A DNA stretch of 64,000 nt, from assembly GCF_003865365.1 (NCBI RefSeq), contig NZ_RQVR01000006.1, positions 1 to 64,000 of the forward strand, in the 5' to 3' direction. The notes beneath the pieces were generated by a model, which did no database searches, had not been told where the DNA came from, and saw only the letters and a program-made list of their open reading frames with translations. Of this stretch, positions 35,170-44,328 are shown piece after piece. The stretch comes from Flavobacterium macacae (lineage in GTDB: Bacteria; Bacteroidota; Bacteroidia; Flavobacteriales; Flavobacteriaceae). Positions within the stretch are counted from its first letter, which is position 1. Each line of letters opens with the position of its first letter. Made by a program: the position numbers and the translations under genes.

Positions 35170-36177
35170 TTAAGCAGAAACGGCTCCTGTTGGAACAAAT
35201 TTTTCTGTATAGAAATTAGAATGCTTGATTTGATTTTCTTCTAAGGAAGCTTTTACCGAATCAACCATGGCATTTGGTCCGCAGATGTACACATCATAAA
35301 CGTCAGCTGTTAAAACCGTTTTATTAACCCATTGCGTCACATACCCATTTGCATGATTAGCTGCCGCTTCGTTTGAGGTACAAGTGTAAACTTGAAGATT
35401 AACTCCCAAGGCATTGATACGGTCTAGTTCCACCACATTTTCTGCCACTGTCGCTCCGTAAAACAATTTCACTTCTTGGTTATTTCCTTCAACGGCTAAT
35501 TTTTCCAACATTGAAATGAAAGGCGCAATTCCGGTTCCACCAGCAAATAAAAGTGTTGGTTTTGTAAATTCACGGCTATAAAAACTACCAATTGGACCTG
35601 TAATGCTTAGTTTTTCTCCCACTTGAGCACCTTCTCTCAAATAATTGCTCATTAATCCGTCGGGAAGCAAACGGATCAAAAACTCCATTTCATTAGTGTC
35701 GGGCAAACAGTTAAACGAGTACGAGCGCGTTAATCCTGAACCAGGAATCTCGATATGAGCATATTGTCCGGGCAAGAAATTAATGGAGCTTCCGTCTAAA
35801 ATTTTAGCTTTTAACTTTACAATTTCAGATGAAACAAATTCCACCGCAGTAATTTCAGTTTCTAAGGCTGTAGCAGTTACTTTACAAGCTTCAGAACTTG
35901 CCAAGATATCAACCACCATATCCGACTGGGCGCGCATTTGGCACGCTAAACCGTAACCTTCCGCCGCTTCTTCATCAGACAGCGCTTCTTCAATATAATC
36001 TCCTGGATCGAAAGATCCCGATTTTGATAGACATTTACAGGTACCGCAAGCACCATCAGCACAGTCAAGCGGAATATTCACGCCTACGCGATAAGCTGCC
36101 TCTGCAATAGTTTCGTTAGAATTGCTTTCGATAAAGCGGGTTACGCCATCTTCAAAATTCAATGCAATTTTTGCCAT
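35170..36177 (-). CDS. benC: Benzoate 1,2-dioxygenase reductase BenC
   Basis: It passes electrons from NADH to the oxygenase. 335 residues: a plant-type 2Fe-2S domain at about 1-95 with ligands C39, C44, C47 and C79 (CADGACGTCKC; YGLACQ), an FAD domain at about 105-205 (RSYSFNCLP, GLMSNYL) and an NAD domain (LLFAGGTGIAPFISML, VYICGPNAMVD). The ferredoxin-first order is typical of BenC/XylZ. It lies between benB and benD with gaps of 11 bases each. Confidence 0.93.
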   Translation of the reverse strand: MAKIALNFEDGVTRFIESNSNETIAEAAYRVGVNIPLDCADGACGTCKCLSKSGSFDPGDYIEEALSDEEAAEGYGLACQMRAQSDMVVDILASSEACKVTATALETEITAVEFVSSEIVKLKAKILDGSSINFLPGQYAHIEIPGSGLTRSYSFNCLPDTNEMEFLIRLLPDGLMSNYLREGAQVGEKLSITGPIGSFYSREFTKPTLLFAGGTGIAPFISMLEKLAVEGNNQEVKLFYGATVAENVVELDRINALGVNLQVYTCTSNEAAANHANGYVTQWVNKTVLTADVYDVYICGPNAMVDSVKASLEENQIKHSNFYTEKFVPTGAVSA

Positions 36178-36188
36178 ATTTGTGTAAT

Positions 36189-36674
36189 TTAAACGTGATA
36201 GATATCCAAAACCTGACGGATATAATCGTTTTTAAGAATTATTTTTTTATTGGTAATCTGGAACGAATCTTCTTCTTTTGATAAAGTATAAAAGGAAGTT
36301 CCAAAATATTGATCTAATGTTTGGTAACGGAAACTGTTAGTATGCCAATTAAAACGGATTTTAATTTCGGTTTCCGTTTCTTCAAGAATTTCTACATTCG
36401 TAACGTTATGCGCCGTTCTTGGTTCTGGCATTGAAGCCGATGATCTTTCCGTTTTAATACGGAAAACACGATCTTCCAAACCTCCTTTATTTGCGTAATA
36501 AATTAAAGAAATTTCAGATTGAGGATCTTGCGTCAATTCGTCCTCATCGGTCCAAGCGGGCATCCAGTAGGTACAATCTTCGTGGTATAATTTCAACCAT
36601 TCGTCCCATTGCTTGTCGTCAAGAAGACGCGTTTCTTTGTACAAAAAGGCTAGTATTTTGCTGTAATCTGTCAT
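36189..36674 (-). CDS. benB: Benzoate 1,2-dioxygenase small (beta) subunit BenB
   Basis: 161 residues of the SnoaL-like ring-hydroxylating dioxygenase beta family: YKETRLLDDKQWDEWLKLY near the start, TYWMPAWTDED, SEISLIYYANKGGLEDRVFR and the RSSASMPEPRTAHNVTN loop. It has a structural role in the hexameric oxygenase. It follows benA at 12 bases. Its size and the adjacent BenA and BenC support the assignment. Confidence 0.92.
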   Translation of the reverse strand: MTDYSKILAFLYKETRLLDDKQWDEWLKLYHEDCTYWMPAWTDEDELTQDPQSEISLIYYANKGGLEDRVFRIKTERSSASMPEPRTAHNVTNVEILEETETEIKIRFNWHTNSFRYQTLDQYFGTSFYTLSKEEDSFQITNKKIILKNDYIRQVLDIYHV

Positions 36675-36686
36675 TTTTTTCGGAAA

Positions 36687-38030
36687 TTAAACGGTTGTAG
36701 TTTTTTCTTCGTCGGCCACGGCTTGTTTCAAAACATTTTGCCAATACTCGTGTTGCATTAGGAACAAACCTTCATCTTCTGATTTAATTCCACTTAATTT
36801 TGGGTTGATGCCCATTTTTGTTGCGTTTTCGTCTGGGCCATAAATCCAATGTTTGGCACCACGGCTCATGTCGCTGTATTTAGACGAAATTCCTTTGTAA
36901 CCAATTTGGCACGAGCGGAATTCTTCTAAATCATCGGGAGTTCCCATTCCTGTTACGTTAAAGAAATCTTCATACTGGCGAATGCGCGTTGCTCTCGCTT
37001 CAGCTTCTTCCCCTTTTGGAGCAAAACAATAAATGGTTACTTCTGTTTCGTTTACTGAAATTGGCCTCACGACACGAATTTGAGTAGAAAATTGGTCCAT
37101 TAAAAAGACGTTTGGATAAACAGCCAAATTACGAGTGTAATTAATCATGAAATCGGCTTTGTCTTCTCCGTATTTTTTGATTAAAGCATCTTTAGTATGG
37201 TAATTCGGACTGACTTCTGGGTTTAATTTTCTTGTCCACAATAAAATATGTCCGTTATCAAAACCATAAACTCCTGCTACTGATTTTGACCACGAATTGG
37301 CGTCAACCGCTTTTGTTCCTTCTTTTTCATAATTACGGCGTCCCATTGTGGCCACATAATTCCAGTGAACCGAACTCACGTGATAGCCATCAGCACCGTT
37401 TTCGATCTGCAGTTTCCAGTTTCCGTTATAGATATAAGACGAACTCCCTTTTAGCACTTCCAAACCATTTTCAGTTTGGTCTACCATTTGGTCAATAATC
37501 ACTTTGGTATCGCCTAAATAGTCTTCTAAAGATTGAACGTCTTCATTTAAGCTTCCAAAAAGAAATCCTTTATAAGAATCAAATTTGGCTACTTTTTTCA
37601 AATCATGAGAACCTTCGCAATTGAATTCGTCAGGATAACCGGCTTCTCTTGGATCTTTTACTTTTAGTAATTTTCCAGAATTATTGAATGTCCAACCGTG
37701 GAAAGGGCACGTAAACGTTGCTTTGTTGCCTTTTTTATGACGGCACAGCATTGCTCCTTTGTGAGAGCAGGCGTTGATAAAAGCATTTAATTCTCCTTCT
37801 TTATTTTTAGCAATAAAAACAGGTTGTGTACCAATAAAAGTACTGAAATAATCATTTTTTTCGCTAATCTGGCTTTCGTGTGCTAAGTACACCCAATTGT
37901 TCTCGAAAATGGCCTTTATTTCTAATTCAAAAAGATCTGGATTGGTAAAAGATTCGCGATTGTGCTTGTATTGTCCCGCTTCTTTATCATGAACCAATAG
38001 ACTGTCTATATATTCTTTTGTAACGTTCAT
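36687..38030 (-). CDS. benA: Benzoate 1,2-dioxygenase large (alpha) subunit BenA
   Basis: The catalytic subunit, which adds O2 across carbons 1 and 2 of benzoate to give the cis-diol. 447 residues. The Rieske centre is C88-H90 and C108-H111 ([14 protein letters not shown]). The mononuclear iron site has H217 and H222 with D214 near by ([15 protein letters not shown]). Length and the absence of extra domains match BenA/XylX. Its start is 135 bases downstream of catA, so it may have its own promoter. Confidence 0.93.
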   Translation of the reverse strand: MNVTKEYIDSLLVHDKEAGQYKHNRESFTNPDLFELEIKAIFENNWVYLAHESQISEKNDYFSTFIGTQPVFIAKNKEGELNAFINACSHKGAMLCRHKKGNKATFTCPFHGWTFNNSGKLLKVKDPREAGYPDEFNCEGSHDLKKVAKFDSYKGFLFGSLNEDVQSLEDYLGDTKVIIDQMVDQTENGLEVLKGSSSYIYNGNWKLQIENGADGYHVSSVHWNYVATMGRRNYEKEGTKAVDANSWSKSVAGVYGFDNGHILLWTRKLNPEVSPNYHTKDALIKKYGEDKADFMINYTRNLAVYPNVFLMDQFSTQIRVVRPISVNETEVTIYCFAPKGEEAEARATRIRQYEDFFNVTGMGTPDDLEEFRSCQIGYKGISSKYSDMSRGAKHWIYGPDENATKMGINPKLSGIKSEDEGLFLMQHEYWQNVLKQAVADEEKTTTV

Positions 38031-38165
38031 ATTTTATTTTTTTGGCAATAAAAATCCCGATCAGGCTATTTTTAGCCTAATACTTGCATTGAGATTTAAA
38101 AATGAAATTGTAAAGAAAGAATCGCTGGAGAAAGGTTCACAATTCTTTTCTATGAAAAAAGTTTA
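38031..38165 (-). promoter_or_regulatory. Gap between catA and benA with a perfect 6-bp hairpin
   Basis: AGGCTA at 38063-38068 pairs with TAGCCT at 38073-38078 around four T. It is not followed by a T-run on either strand. It could be an operator or a processing site. No TANNTTTG element was found. Confidence 0.35.
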
Positions 38166-39095
38166 TTATTTGTCTAAAGAAACTCTGGTTCTTTGATTTT
38201 CTCCCGGTACAATTTTATCACTATCGTGAATCATGTTGAAATCAAAAGAAATCGATGCATACGGTTCGTCTTTACCAGTTGCTTTTGCTTCTTCAAGCGA
38301 CAAACGTGTAATATGAGGAACTAATTCAGGACGTGTTGCAAATGCAAAATCATCAAAAGTCAATGGATCTCCTTCAATGTTGATCTGCGTAGTTAACTTT
38401 CTGTAGGTTGGCGCTGATACAAAAAAGTGAATGTGAGCCGGACGAGCTCCATGGCGTCCCAATAAAGACATTAAGGTATCTGTTGATCCACCTGGAGGAC
38501 ATGCATAACCCACGGGCACAAAAGATTTGAATTCATATCTTCCTTCAGCATCTGTGATAATGCTACGTCTAAGGTTATAAGCTGGTTGTGAAGAATCAAA
38601 AATAGAATACAAACCTTTTAAATTACAATGCCAAACTTCTACTTTAGCATTGCTGATTGGATTTCCGTCTTCATCACGCACCACGCCTGACATATATAAT
38701 CTTTCGCTATCTGGTTCAGCAACTGTTTCTAATTCTGCAAATCCGTTAAATTCTGGAGCACCAGCAACATATAACGGACCTTCGATGGTACGAGGCGTTT
38801 TTAACTCGATTCCGGCTTGTGCATCTTCCCAATCCATTTTTACATCGATAAAGCGCTCGATGCCTAAACCTGCATAAAGCAATCCAAATTCGTTGCTTTT
38901 TCCAGCTTGGGTCAAGAAATTGCAAGCCTTCCACATTTCTTCAGAAGTAATGTCTAAATCAGCCATTGCATTGAACAAATCACTCATCAGACGATTTGTA
39001 ATTTCTTTTATTCTTTCGTTTCCTTGTCCTGCTTTTTCTTGCGAAGTAATTTCTTTTATTGCAGCATCAATTACTGCCTGGTCCATTCTTTTCAT
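38166..39095 (-). CDS. catA: Catechol 1,2-dioxygenase CatA
   Basis: It opens catechol between the hydroxyls to cis,cis-muconate. 309 residues of the intradiol dioxygenase family. The four iron ligands are visible: Y163 (GLYSIF), Y197 (PVGYACPPGG), H221 and H223 (RPAHIHFF). The N-terminal helical linker (about 1-105) is present, as in catechol forms and not protocatechuate forms. It is 31 bases after catC. Confidence 0.95.
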   Translation of the reverse strand: MKRMDQAVIDAAIKEITSQEKAGQGNERIKEITNRLMSDLFNAMADLDITSEEMWKACNFLTQAGKSNEFGLLYAGLGIERFIDVKMDWEDAQAGIELKTPRTIEGPLYVAGAPEFNGFAELETVAEPDSERLYMSGVVRDEDGNPISNAKVEVWHCNLKGLYSIFDSSQPAYNLRRSIITDAEGRYEFKSFVPVGYACPPGGSTDTLMSLLGRHGARPAHIHFFVSAPTYRKLTTQINIEGDPLTFDDFAFATRPELVPHITRLSLEEAKATGKDEPYASISFDFNMIHDSDKIVPGENQRTRVSLDK

Positions 39096-39126
39096 TTTAT
39101 AATTGTTTAGTTTGTTTGTTGTTTTC

Positions 39127-39417
39127 TTAAATCATTGTTTCGCGAATGGCATTCGGATGTTTGCATAAACTCTTCACGTTGATATCCATGTAAGGAAAGA
39201 GAGGCAATGAACTGATAATTTGGTGCAATTCATCCGGACTTTCTACATCTAAAACGCTGACATTCGAGTATTTTCCAGCAACACGCCATAAATACACCCA
39301 TTTGCCAGATTTTTGATGTCCTTGCGAACACGCTTTTTCTCTTGTGATATAATCCTGCAGTTTTTCTTCACTCCAAGATTCCGGGATGTTTACATCCATT
39401 TCTACTAAATATAACAT
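39127..39417 (-). CDS. catC: Muconolactone delta-isomerase CatC
   Basis: It converts muconolactone to 3-oxoadipate enol-lactone. 96 residues, the standard size for this decameric enzyme. The start MLYLVEMDVNIP, the WxYLWRVAGKYSN centre and the LPLFPYMDINVKSL end are typical. It is two bases after catB, showing coupled translation or at least one transcript. Confidence 0.93.
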   Translation of the reverse strand: MLYLVEMDVNIPESWSEEKLQDYITREKACSQGHQKSGKWVYLWRVAGKYSNVSVLDVESPDELHQIISSLPLFPYMDINVKSLCKHPNAIRETMI

Positions 39418-39419
39418 AG

Positions 39420-40541
39420 CTATTTTCTTTTGTATTTTTCAATTTGATTCATGTCCAGCTCAATTCCCAAACCGGGACCTTGCGGAATTTCCATTCCGTT
39501 GTCTTTGTAGACAATACGTTTTTTTACAATATCATCCGTTAAAAGCAAAGGCCCGAAAAGTTCTGTTCCCCAATCTAAATTTGGAAGCGTTGCAAAAAGA
39601 TGGGCTGAAGCCAAAGTTCCGATAGTTCCTTCCAGCATCGTGCCGCCATAAAGTGAGATGCCAGCACCTTGTGCAATTGCTGCTTGGCGGTGAATATTAG
39701 TCAAGCCTCCTGATTTTGAGATTTTTAAGGCAAATACGCTGGCCGCATAAATTTTAGCCAATTTAAAAGCGTCCACTACTGTTCCTGCTGCTTCATCTGC
39801 CATAATTGGAACTTCAAAATAGTCTGTTAAACGTGCCAAGCCTTCAAAATTTGTCTTTACAATGGGCTGTTCAATTAAATCAACGCCGTTGTCCTGCAGT
39901 TTTTGAATGTATCTTTTAGCCACCGATTCTGACCACGCTTGATTTACATCTACCGTCACTTTTATAGAAGAACCCACGGCAGCTTTAATTGCTGAAACGT
40001 GCGCTACGTCTACATCCGGATCTTTAGCTCCAATTTTCAGTTTAAAGGTATTGTGGCGGTTTTCTTTGATTAGTTGGTGCGCTTCGTCAATGTCTTTTTG
40101 GGTATCGCCACTTGCTAACGTCCATAAAACGGGCAGCGTATTTTTAATCGTGCCTCCAAATAGAGCAGAAACCGGAACGCCCAATCGTTTTCCCTGCGCG
40201 TCTAACAAGGCAGTTTCAATTCCTGATTTGGCAAAATTATTTCCCGACACATTTTTATCCAGCATTTTCATTAATGCGTTGATTTGTGTGGCAGGCTTTC
40301 CGACTAAAAGCGGGGTAAAATAAGTATCAATGTTAAGTTTGATTCCTTCTGGAGATTCATCGGCATAGCTAATTCCTCCAATCGTTGTGGATTCCCCAAT
40401 TCCTTCAATGCCGTCGCTACAAAATAGACGAATAATGACCATGGCCTGGCTTCTCATTACGGCCATAGAAAGATGGTGCGGACGGATTGTTGGCAAATCA
40501 ACAATTGTGGTCTCAATTTTTTCAATAAGTGGATACTCCAT
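39420..40541 (-). CDS. catB: Muconate cycloisomerase CatB
   Basis: It turns cis,cis-muconate into (+)-muconolactone. 373 residues of the enolase superfamily, MLE group. The metal ligands are the D of TVDVNQAW, the E of DLIEQP and the D of MADEAA. The base lysine pair is in FKLKIG, with the opposing KISKSGG. The capping domain (about 1-125) ends in LLVGKPATQ. It is the first enzyme gene of the cluster and has the operator-like palindrome and TAAATTTG just upstream. Confidence 0.93.
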   Translation of the reverse strand: MEYPLIEKIETTIVDLPTIRPHHLSMAVMRSQAMVIIRLFCSDGIEGIGESTTIGGISYADESPEGIKLNIDTYFTPLLVGKPATQINALMKMLDKNVSGNNFAKSGIETALLDAQGKRLGVPVSALFGGTIKNTLPVLWTLASGDTQKDIDEAHQLIKENRHNTFKLKIGAKDPDVDVAHVSAIKAAVGSSIKVTVDVNQAWSESVAKRYIQKLQDNGVDLIEQPIVKTNFEGLARLTDYFEVPIMADEAAGTVVDAFKLAKIYAASVFALKISKSGGLTNIHRQAAIAQGAGISLYGGTMLEGTIGTLASAHLFATLPNLDWGTELFGPLLLTDDIVKKRIVYKDNGMEIPQGPGLGIELDMNQIEKYKRK

Positions 40542-40595
40542 TTTAATAGCTGTAAATGTTAATTTATCAAAAGTGAGTGATCTCGAAAACGATTG

Positions 40596-40609
40596 AGTGA
40601 CCGCTCACT
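40596..40609 (-). promoter_or_regulatory. Operator-like palindrome AGTGA-N4-TCACT before catB
   Basis: A perfect five-base inverted repeat with a four-base centre (CCGC), the shape of many TetR-family operators. A further GAGTGA at 40575-40580 repeats GAGTGA at 40595-40600 at a 20-base spacing. The palindrome sits about 8 to 21 bases downstream of the expected start site. Confidence 0.55.
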
Positions 40610-40622
40610 TATTTGAGTTTTA

Positions 40623-40630
40623 CAAATTTA
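40623..40630 (-). promoter_or_regulatory. -7 element (TAAATTTG) of the catB operon
   Basis: A good TANNTTTG match on the minus strand. No TTG was found at -33, which fits a promoter needing an activator such as the AraC-type protein encoded next door. Confidence 0.5.
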
Positions 40631-40716
40631 GAACTAAATAAAAAGTCTATTATAGGACTATTGAATTAAAAATGAGACAAATCAAGCCACAGGAAAACCG
40701 AGAATCCAGCAAAAAA

Positions 40717-41604
40717 TTAGTGAATTTTGACCCCAATTTTTTCACGGAAGGCCTTTGGCGTCAATCCCGTTCTTTTTTTAAAAAGCCGCGTGAAGTACCC
40801 CGGATCTTCAAAACTTAAATTATAAGAGATCTCCGTAATAGAATTTTCAGGATTGGTTAATGCCAATTGTGCTTCGGTAATGAAAAAATCAATGATGATG
40901 TCTTTGGGCGATTTTGCCGCTATAGAGTGGCAGATACGATTTAAATGACCAGCAGAAATACCTAATTCATGGGCATATTTTTCAACGGTTTTTTTAAAGG
41001 AATAAGAAACCTTGATTAATTGCTGAAAACGCCTGAAGTAAATTTTTCCAGAATTATCTGGAGAAGTAATGATTTTTCTTGATTCAGAAGGAAGTCGATA
41101 CAGCTGGACTATGATCTGCCCGACCAAATTTTGAAGCATTAAAAGTTTACCCGGAAGATTGTTCAAGTATTCTTCCACGCATTTTTGCATCGTTTGATAT
41201 ACTTCTTTTAATATTTCGTCTTGAAGATTGACCGTAGTAATATGGATGGCATCCATTTCGAAGATAACTTCGGCTTCCCGGAACAGCATATTTTCAAGTA
41301 CTTTGTCTGACAAGGTTATGATCCAACCTTTCATATCGGTTTGGTGCATGAATCCGTGTTCGGTATTTTTTGGCACCGTAATAAAGCATGGTCCTGAAAT
41401 TGAATATTGCATTTCATTGAAAATGAGCTCGGTAGTTCCGTTCTCAATAATGAAAATTTGAAAAAGATTGTTGTGGATATGAGGTTTTACTTCCCCATCA
41501 AATTGTTTTCCAATTACACCAAACGGAGAAATATTAATTAGGCCTTTGACAAACTCGATGGAGTCGTTTCCGTAAAGACCTTCAAAATATAGTTTTTTCA
41601 GCAC
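40717..41604 (-). CDS. AraC family transcriptional regulator
   Basis: 295 residues. An N-terminal cupin sensing domain at about 20-120 (IKPHIHNNLFQIFIIENGTTELIFN; PCFITVPKNTEHGF-like) and a C-terminal double HTH at about 195-290 (ISAGHLNRICHSIAAKSPKDIIID; ITEISYNLSFEDPGYFTRLFKKRTGLTPKAFRE). It is encoded just upstream of catB on the same strand and reads towards it. AraC-family activators of the BenR/XylS and PobR types control aromatic operons, so benzoate or muconate sensing is plausible. A minus-strand TAAATTTG at 41631-41638 is set for its own start. Confidence 0.88.
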   Translation of the reverse strand: MLKKLYFEGLYGNDSIEFVKGLINISPFGVIGKQFDGEVKPHIHNNLFQIFIIENGTTELIFNEMQYSISGPCFITVPKNTEHGFMHQTDMKGWIITLSDKVLENMLFREAEVIFEMDAIHITTVNLQDEILKEVYQTMQKCVEEYLNNLPGKLLMLQNLVGQIIVQLYRLPSESRKIITSPDNSGKIYFRRFQQLIKVSYSFKKTVEKYAHELGISAGHLNRICHSIAAKSPKDIIIDFFITEAQLALTNPENSITEISYNLSFEDPGYFTRLFKKRTGLTPKAFREKIGVKIH

Positions 41605-41781
41605 GTTTGATCAATAAGAGGTTGCAGAAACAAATTTAATGAAATTTATGCTAAATATCTCCATTTAGATGCTGTCGTATATTTTACAAAGCGGTTTGTA
41701 ACAGTGAAACCTGTTGCTTACGCGTAGAGCTTTATTATTGATTTGGTTACTATTATTATGGTAGCAATTTTAAGGAAAAAG

Positions 41782-41842
41782 AAAAACCTCTTAAATTTTT
41801 ATAATTTAAGAGGTTTAAGCTGCCAACGAAAGCTCTCTGAAT
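41782..41842 (-). repeat. Copy of the tRNA-Pro terminator region
   Basis: A hairpin AAACCTCTTAAATT / AATTTAAGAGGTTT (41784-41797, 41803-41816) followed by AGCTGCCAACGAAAGCT. The same hairpin and a matching flank (TGCTACCAAAGCAGGCT) recur at 44039-44085 in the same orientation, behind tRNA-Pro. It is a direct repeat 2.25 kb apart. It can act as a second terminator on the minus strand. Confidence 0.65.
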
Positions 41843-41971
41843 AGCCCTGGGTAGAATTAAGTCTATCAAAATATGTTTTTTAAAAAAGACATATGAACTT
41901 TTAAAAAAATAGCGTAACTTCTATACTGTTACATATTCTGTATATACTTATAGCAATACAGAATTCTTGTA

Positions 41972-42001
41972 AAAATGCGCTCCATTTCAGGAGCGCATTT
42001 T
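41972..42001 (-). terminator. Terminator of the DUF3494 gene
   Basis: The stem AAAATGCGCTCC / GGAGCGCATTTT closes an ATTTCA loop, just past the stop at 42014. Confidence 0.85.
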
Positions 42002-42013
42002 GATTTTTAACTG

Positions 42014-43611
42014 TTATTTTGCGACCAGTTTTCCAGTCTGTACTTTACCGCTGTCGCTAAGTAGCTTATAATAATATACCCCAGAAGGAAGGCTTGTGCT
42101 TATTGTATTTGTAGTATCTGTCAATTTTTTTTGCAATACAATAGATCCAACAGAATTATATACGGCAAGCTCACTACTGTTATCTTGGAAGCCATTGTCA
42201 ACACCTACCGTAAAGCTGGAGCTGAACGGGTTGGGATAAAATTTTGCTACAGGCAATACATAATCTTTTATCCCCAAGGCCTCACAGCCTGGCGTCATGG
42301 TAGCACTGATTGTAAACGTACTGATAGCTCCAGTGGTGCTTAGTACCCTTCCTTCGATGGCTACTCCCGTATTCAAGATTACTGCGCCATTATTTCCAAT
42401 GACGGTCCCTTTAAAAACAGAATTGTAATTTAAGTTTGTGGCACCATCTACTTTCCAAAAGATATTTTTTGCCTGTGCTCCGTTGATAAGTTCGACCGTA
42501 GCAGAAGTGCTGGTAGAAAGCGCTCCGTTAATCTTCACTACAAAAATGGCATTTGGATTTCCTTGCGCATTGAAAGTTACTTTTCCTGTCAAGACTGTTG
42601 CGGCATCTAAAGTATAGGTATGTGGTGTCAGTACCAGGTCATTTCCAAAATCTGCGGGAAACAATAGCGGTATGTCTGACGTAAGCGTATTCAAATAAGC
42701 ATACACCACATTCAAGTCATCACTGCACTGTGCGGTTGAAACGTCAGGAGTAGGATGGATAGTTCCAGTAACGTTCATTGCTTGGAAGCCAGTTGCTAAT
42801 CCTACATTTGTTCCCACATCTCCAGTAATATAAGTGACTCCTGTATTGGTTACGCCACCATTTCCAGAGAAAATGGTATAACAGGCCACCGTTCCTAAAC
42901 TTGGTGCCAGAGGGCCAGTTAACACAGCGCTTCCGCATCCAGAAGGTTTTCTTGACACGGTACCAGAAATGGTAATTGCTCCGGTAGTTGATAAAACACG
43001 GCCTTCTAATTGTACGCCTGTATTGAAAACTATTGCAGCATTATTTGCTATAACAGTTCCTTTAAATAATGTGTTTGTGGCAAGATTTACCAGTCCCTCT
43101 ATTTCCAGAATACGTTGCATGCTTGGGCGCCATTTGCCAAAATTATCTGTGATCCAGAGGTTGAAGAAAAAGCCCCTTCAATCTGAATAATAAATATGGC
43201 ATTGCCGTTTCCTTGCGCGTCTAATGTCAGAGTGTTATCCAACGTAGCAGTCTGTGCCACTGAATAAATTCCAGGTGTCCATACGGCGCCATTTCCTAAT
43301 AAAGGTGCTGGAAAGTAAGTCGGTATGGCGGCATCTAAAAAATTATAAGCAATTGTAAGGTCGGCTACTGCAGCTGCTGTAGTGCTGGTTGCGCCCTGCA
43401 TCAATCCATCTACATTTCCAAAATTGGTAATTGGCCCATTGTTAGTGCCGACATTTCCGGTAAGCTGTGATAATCCTGTGTTTGTTACCGCGCCGTCTGT
43501 TGAAAATAGAACAAAATCTGCAACAGTGCCTAAAGGAGGAGCTTGAGCTGCAGTAAGTATTGGAAAAAAAGATAGGGCAATTGCAATTGCTGTCTGTAAA
43601 ATTTTATTCAT
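42014..43611 (-). pseudogene. DUF3494 (ice-binding-like) secreted protein with type IX secretion tail, split by a frameshift
   Basis: Two frames, 43099-43611 and 42014-43120, together encode one protein of about 530 residues. The first has a signal peptide (ending LTAAQ) and the start of a DUF3494 domain, and stops after ANGAQACNVFWK. The second continues with EGLVNLATNTLFKGTV, a second complete DUF3494 domain (about 150 residues, ending GRVLSTTGAIS) and a type IX secretion C-terminal domain (VAKFYPNPFSSSF; SSGVYYYKLLSD-like). Adding one A to the AAA run near 43102-43105 restores W-K-I-E-G reading. Either a true mutation or a sequencing error. DUF3494 proteins bind ice or act as adhesins. Confidence 0.85.
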
Positions 43612-44032
43612 TATTTGAGGTTTACTTGCGAATTAATTATCGCTTTCAGGTCAAATGTACCTTGCCATTTGGGTTATGTTTTTTTATTTAACGTTTCGTA
43701 AAAGAAGTTTTTTGTAATTTAAAATATAAATTATTTATATTTTATTATTATTGTTAAAAAAATGATTTTGCAATTTTATTTTACAATATGTTTAAGGAAT
43801 AAGGTTTGTTGCTTTCTTAGTTTTAAAACATTTATTAAAATGTTATTTTATAATGGCTGTCTTTCTTGATAGATTCAGGTTGGAAGTAAAACTCTTGTCT
43901 TTGTTTAAATATTGAATATAAAACAGCAAGGGTCAGTAAATATCTGCTCTTTTTGATGTGTAAAATGGAATGCCATTGAAGTATCTAAGTTCTATTGCAA
44001 TAATTCTCAAAATAAATTTTTATTAGAGTAAA
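43612..44032. other. AT-rich gap upstream of the DUF3494 gene
   Basis: About 420 bases, very AT-rich. A minus-strand TACATTTG (43652-43659) could be the -7 element of the DUF3494 gene. No other feature was recognised. Confidence 0.4.
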
Positions 44033-44072
44033 ATAAAAAAACCTCTTAAATTATAAAATTTAAGAGGTTTAT
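44033..44072 (-). terminator. Terminator of tRNA-Pro
   Basis: The stem AAACCTCTTAAATT / AATTTAAGAGGTTT (44039-44052, 44057-44070) has an A-run to its left that reads as a U-run on the minus strand. Confidence 0.85.
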
Positions 44073-44093
44073 GCTACCAAAGCAGGCTTTGCG

Positions 44094-44168
44094 TCGGGGT
44101 GGCAGGATTCGAACCTGCGGCCTCCTGCTCCCAAAGCAGGCGCGATAACCGGGCTACGCTACACCCCG
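44094..44168 (-). tRNA. tRNA-Pro (anticodon TGG)
   Basis: On the minus strand, the acceptor stem CGGGGTG pairs with CACCCCG (44162-44168 and 44095-44101), discriminator A. The anticodon arm is CCTGC-TTTGGGA-GCAGG, giving TGG for CCA and, by wobble, other proline codons. The T-arm contains GGTTCGAATCC. The 3' CCA is not encoded. 75 nucleotides. Confidence 0.95.
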
Positions 44169-44291
44169 AAATTGTGAGTGCAAATATACTGCTAAATTTT
44201 AATTTTGCAACATAAATATGAAAATAGGATAATATTATTTTTGAATAGTTAAAAGTGATTTAGTTATGGCTGAAAATTTTTAATAAAAACG

Positions 44292-44299
44292 TATTTTTG
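44292..44299 (+). promoter_or_regulatory. -7 element (TATTTTTG) for trxB
   Basis: A good TANNTTTG match 29 bases before the ATG at 44329. The -33 TTG is not evident. Confidence 0.45.
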
Positions 44300-44328
44300 C
44301 ATCTGGAAATACAAACTTAATACACATT

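Larger units (their letters stand above)
41605..42013. other. Gap upstream of the AraC gene, with two hairpins
   Basis: About 400 bases. It contains the AraC promoter (41631-41638), the hairpin described at 41782-41816, and the terminator at 41972-42001 that ends the DUF3494 gene. The rest has no gene-like content. Confidence 0.5.

Noticed and set aside
29759..41604. Aromatic cluster as an integrated element with an integrase
   Set aside because: No integrase or att-like ends bound it; the tRNA-Pro terminator repeats lie to one side only, so an integration model is not supported by this window.
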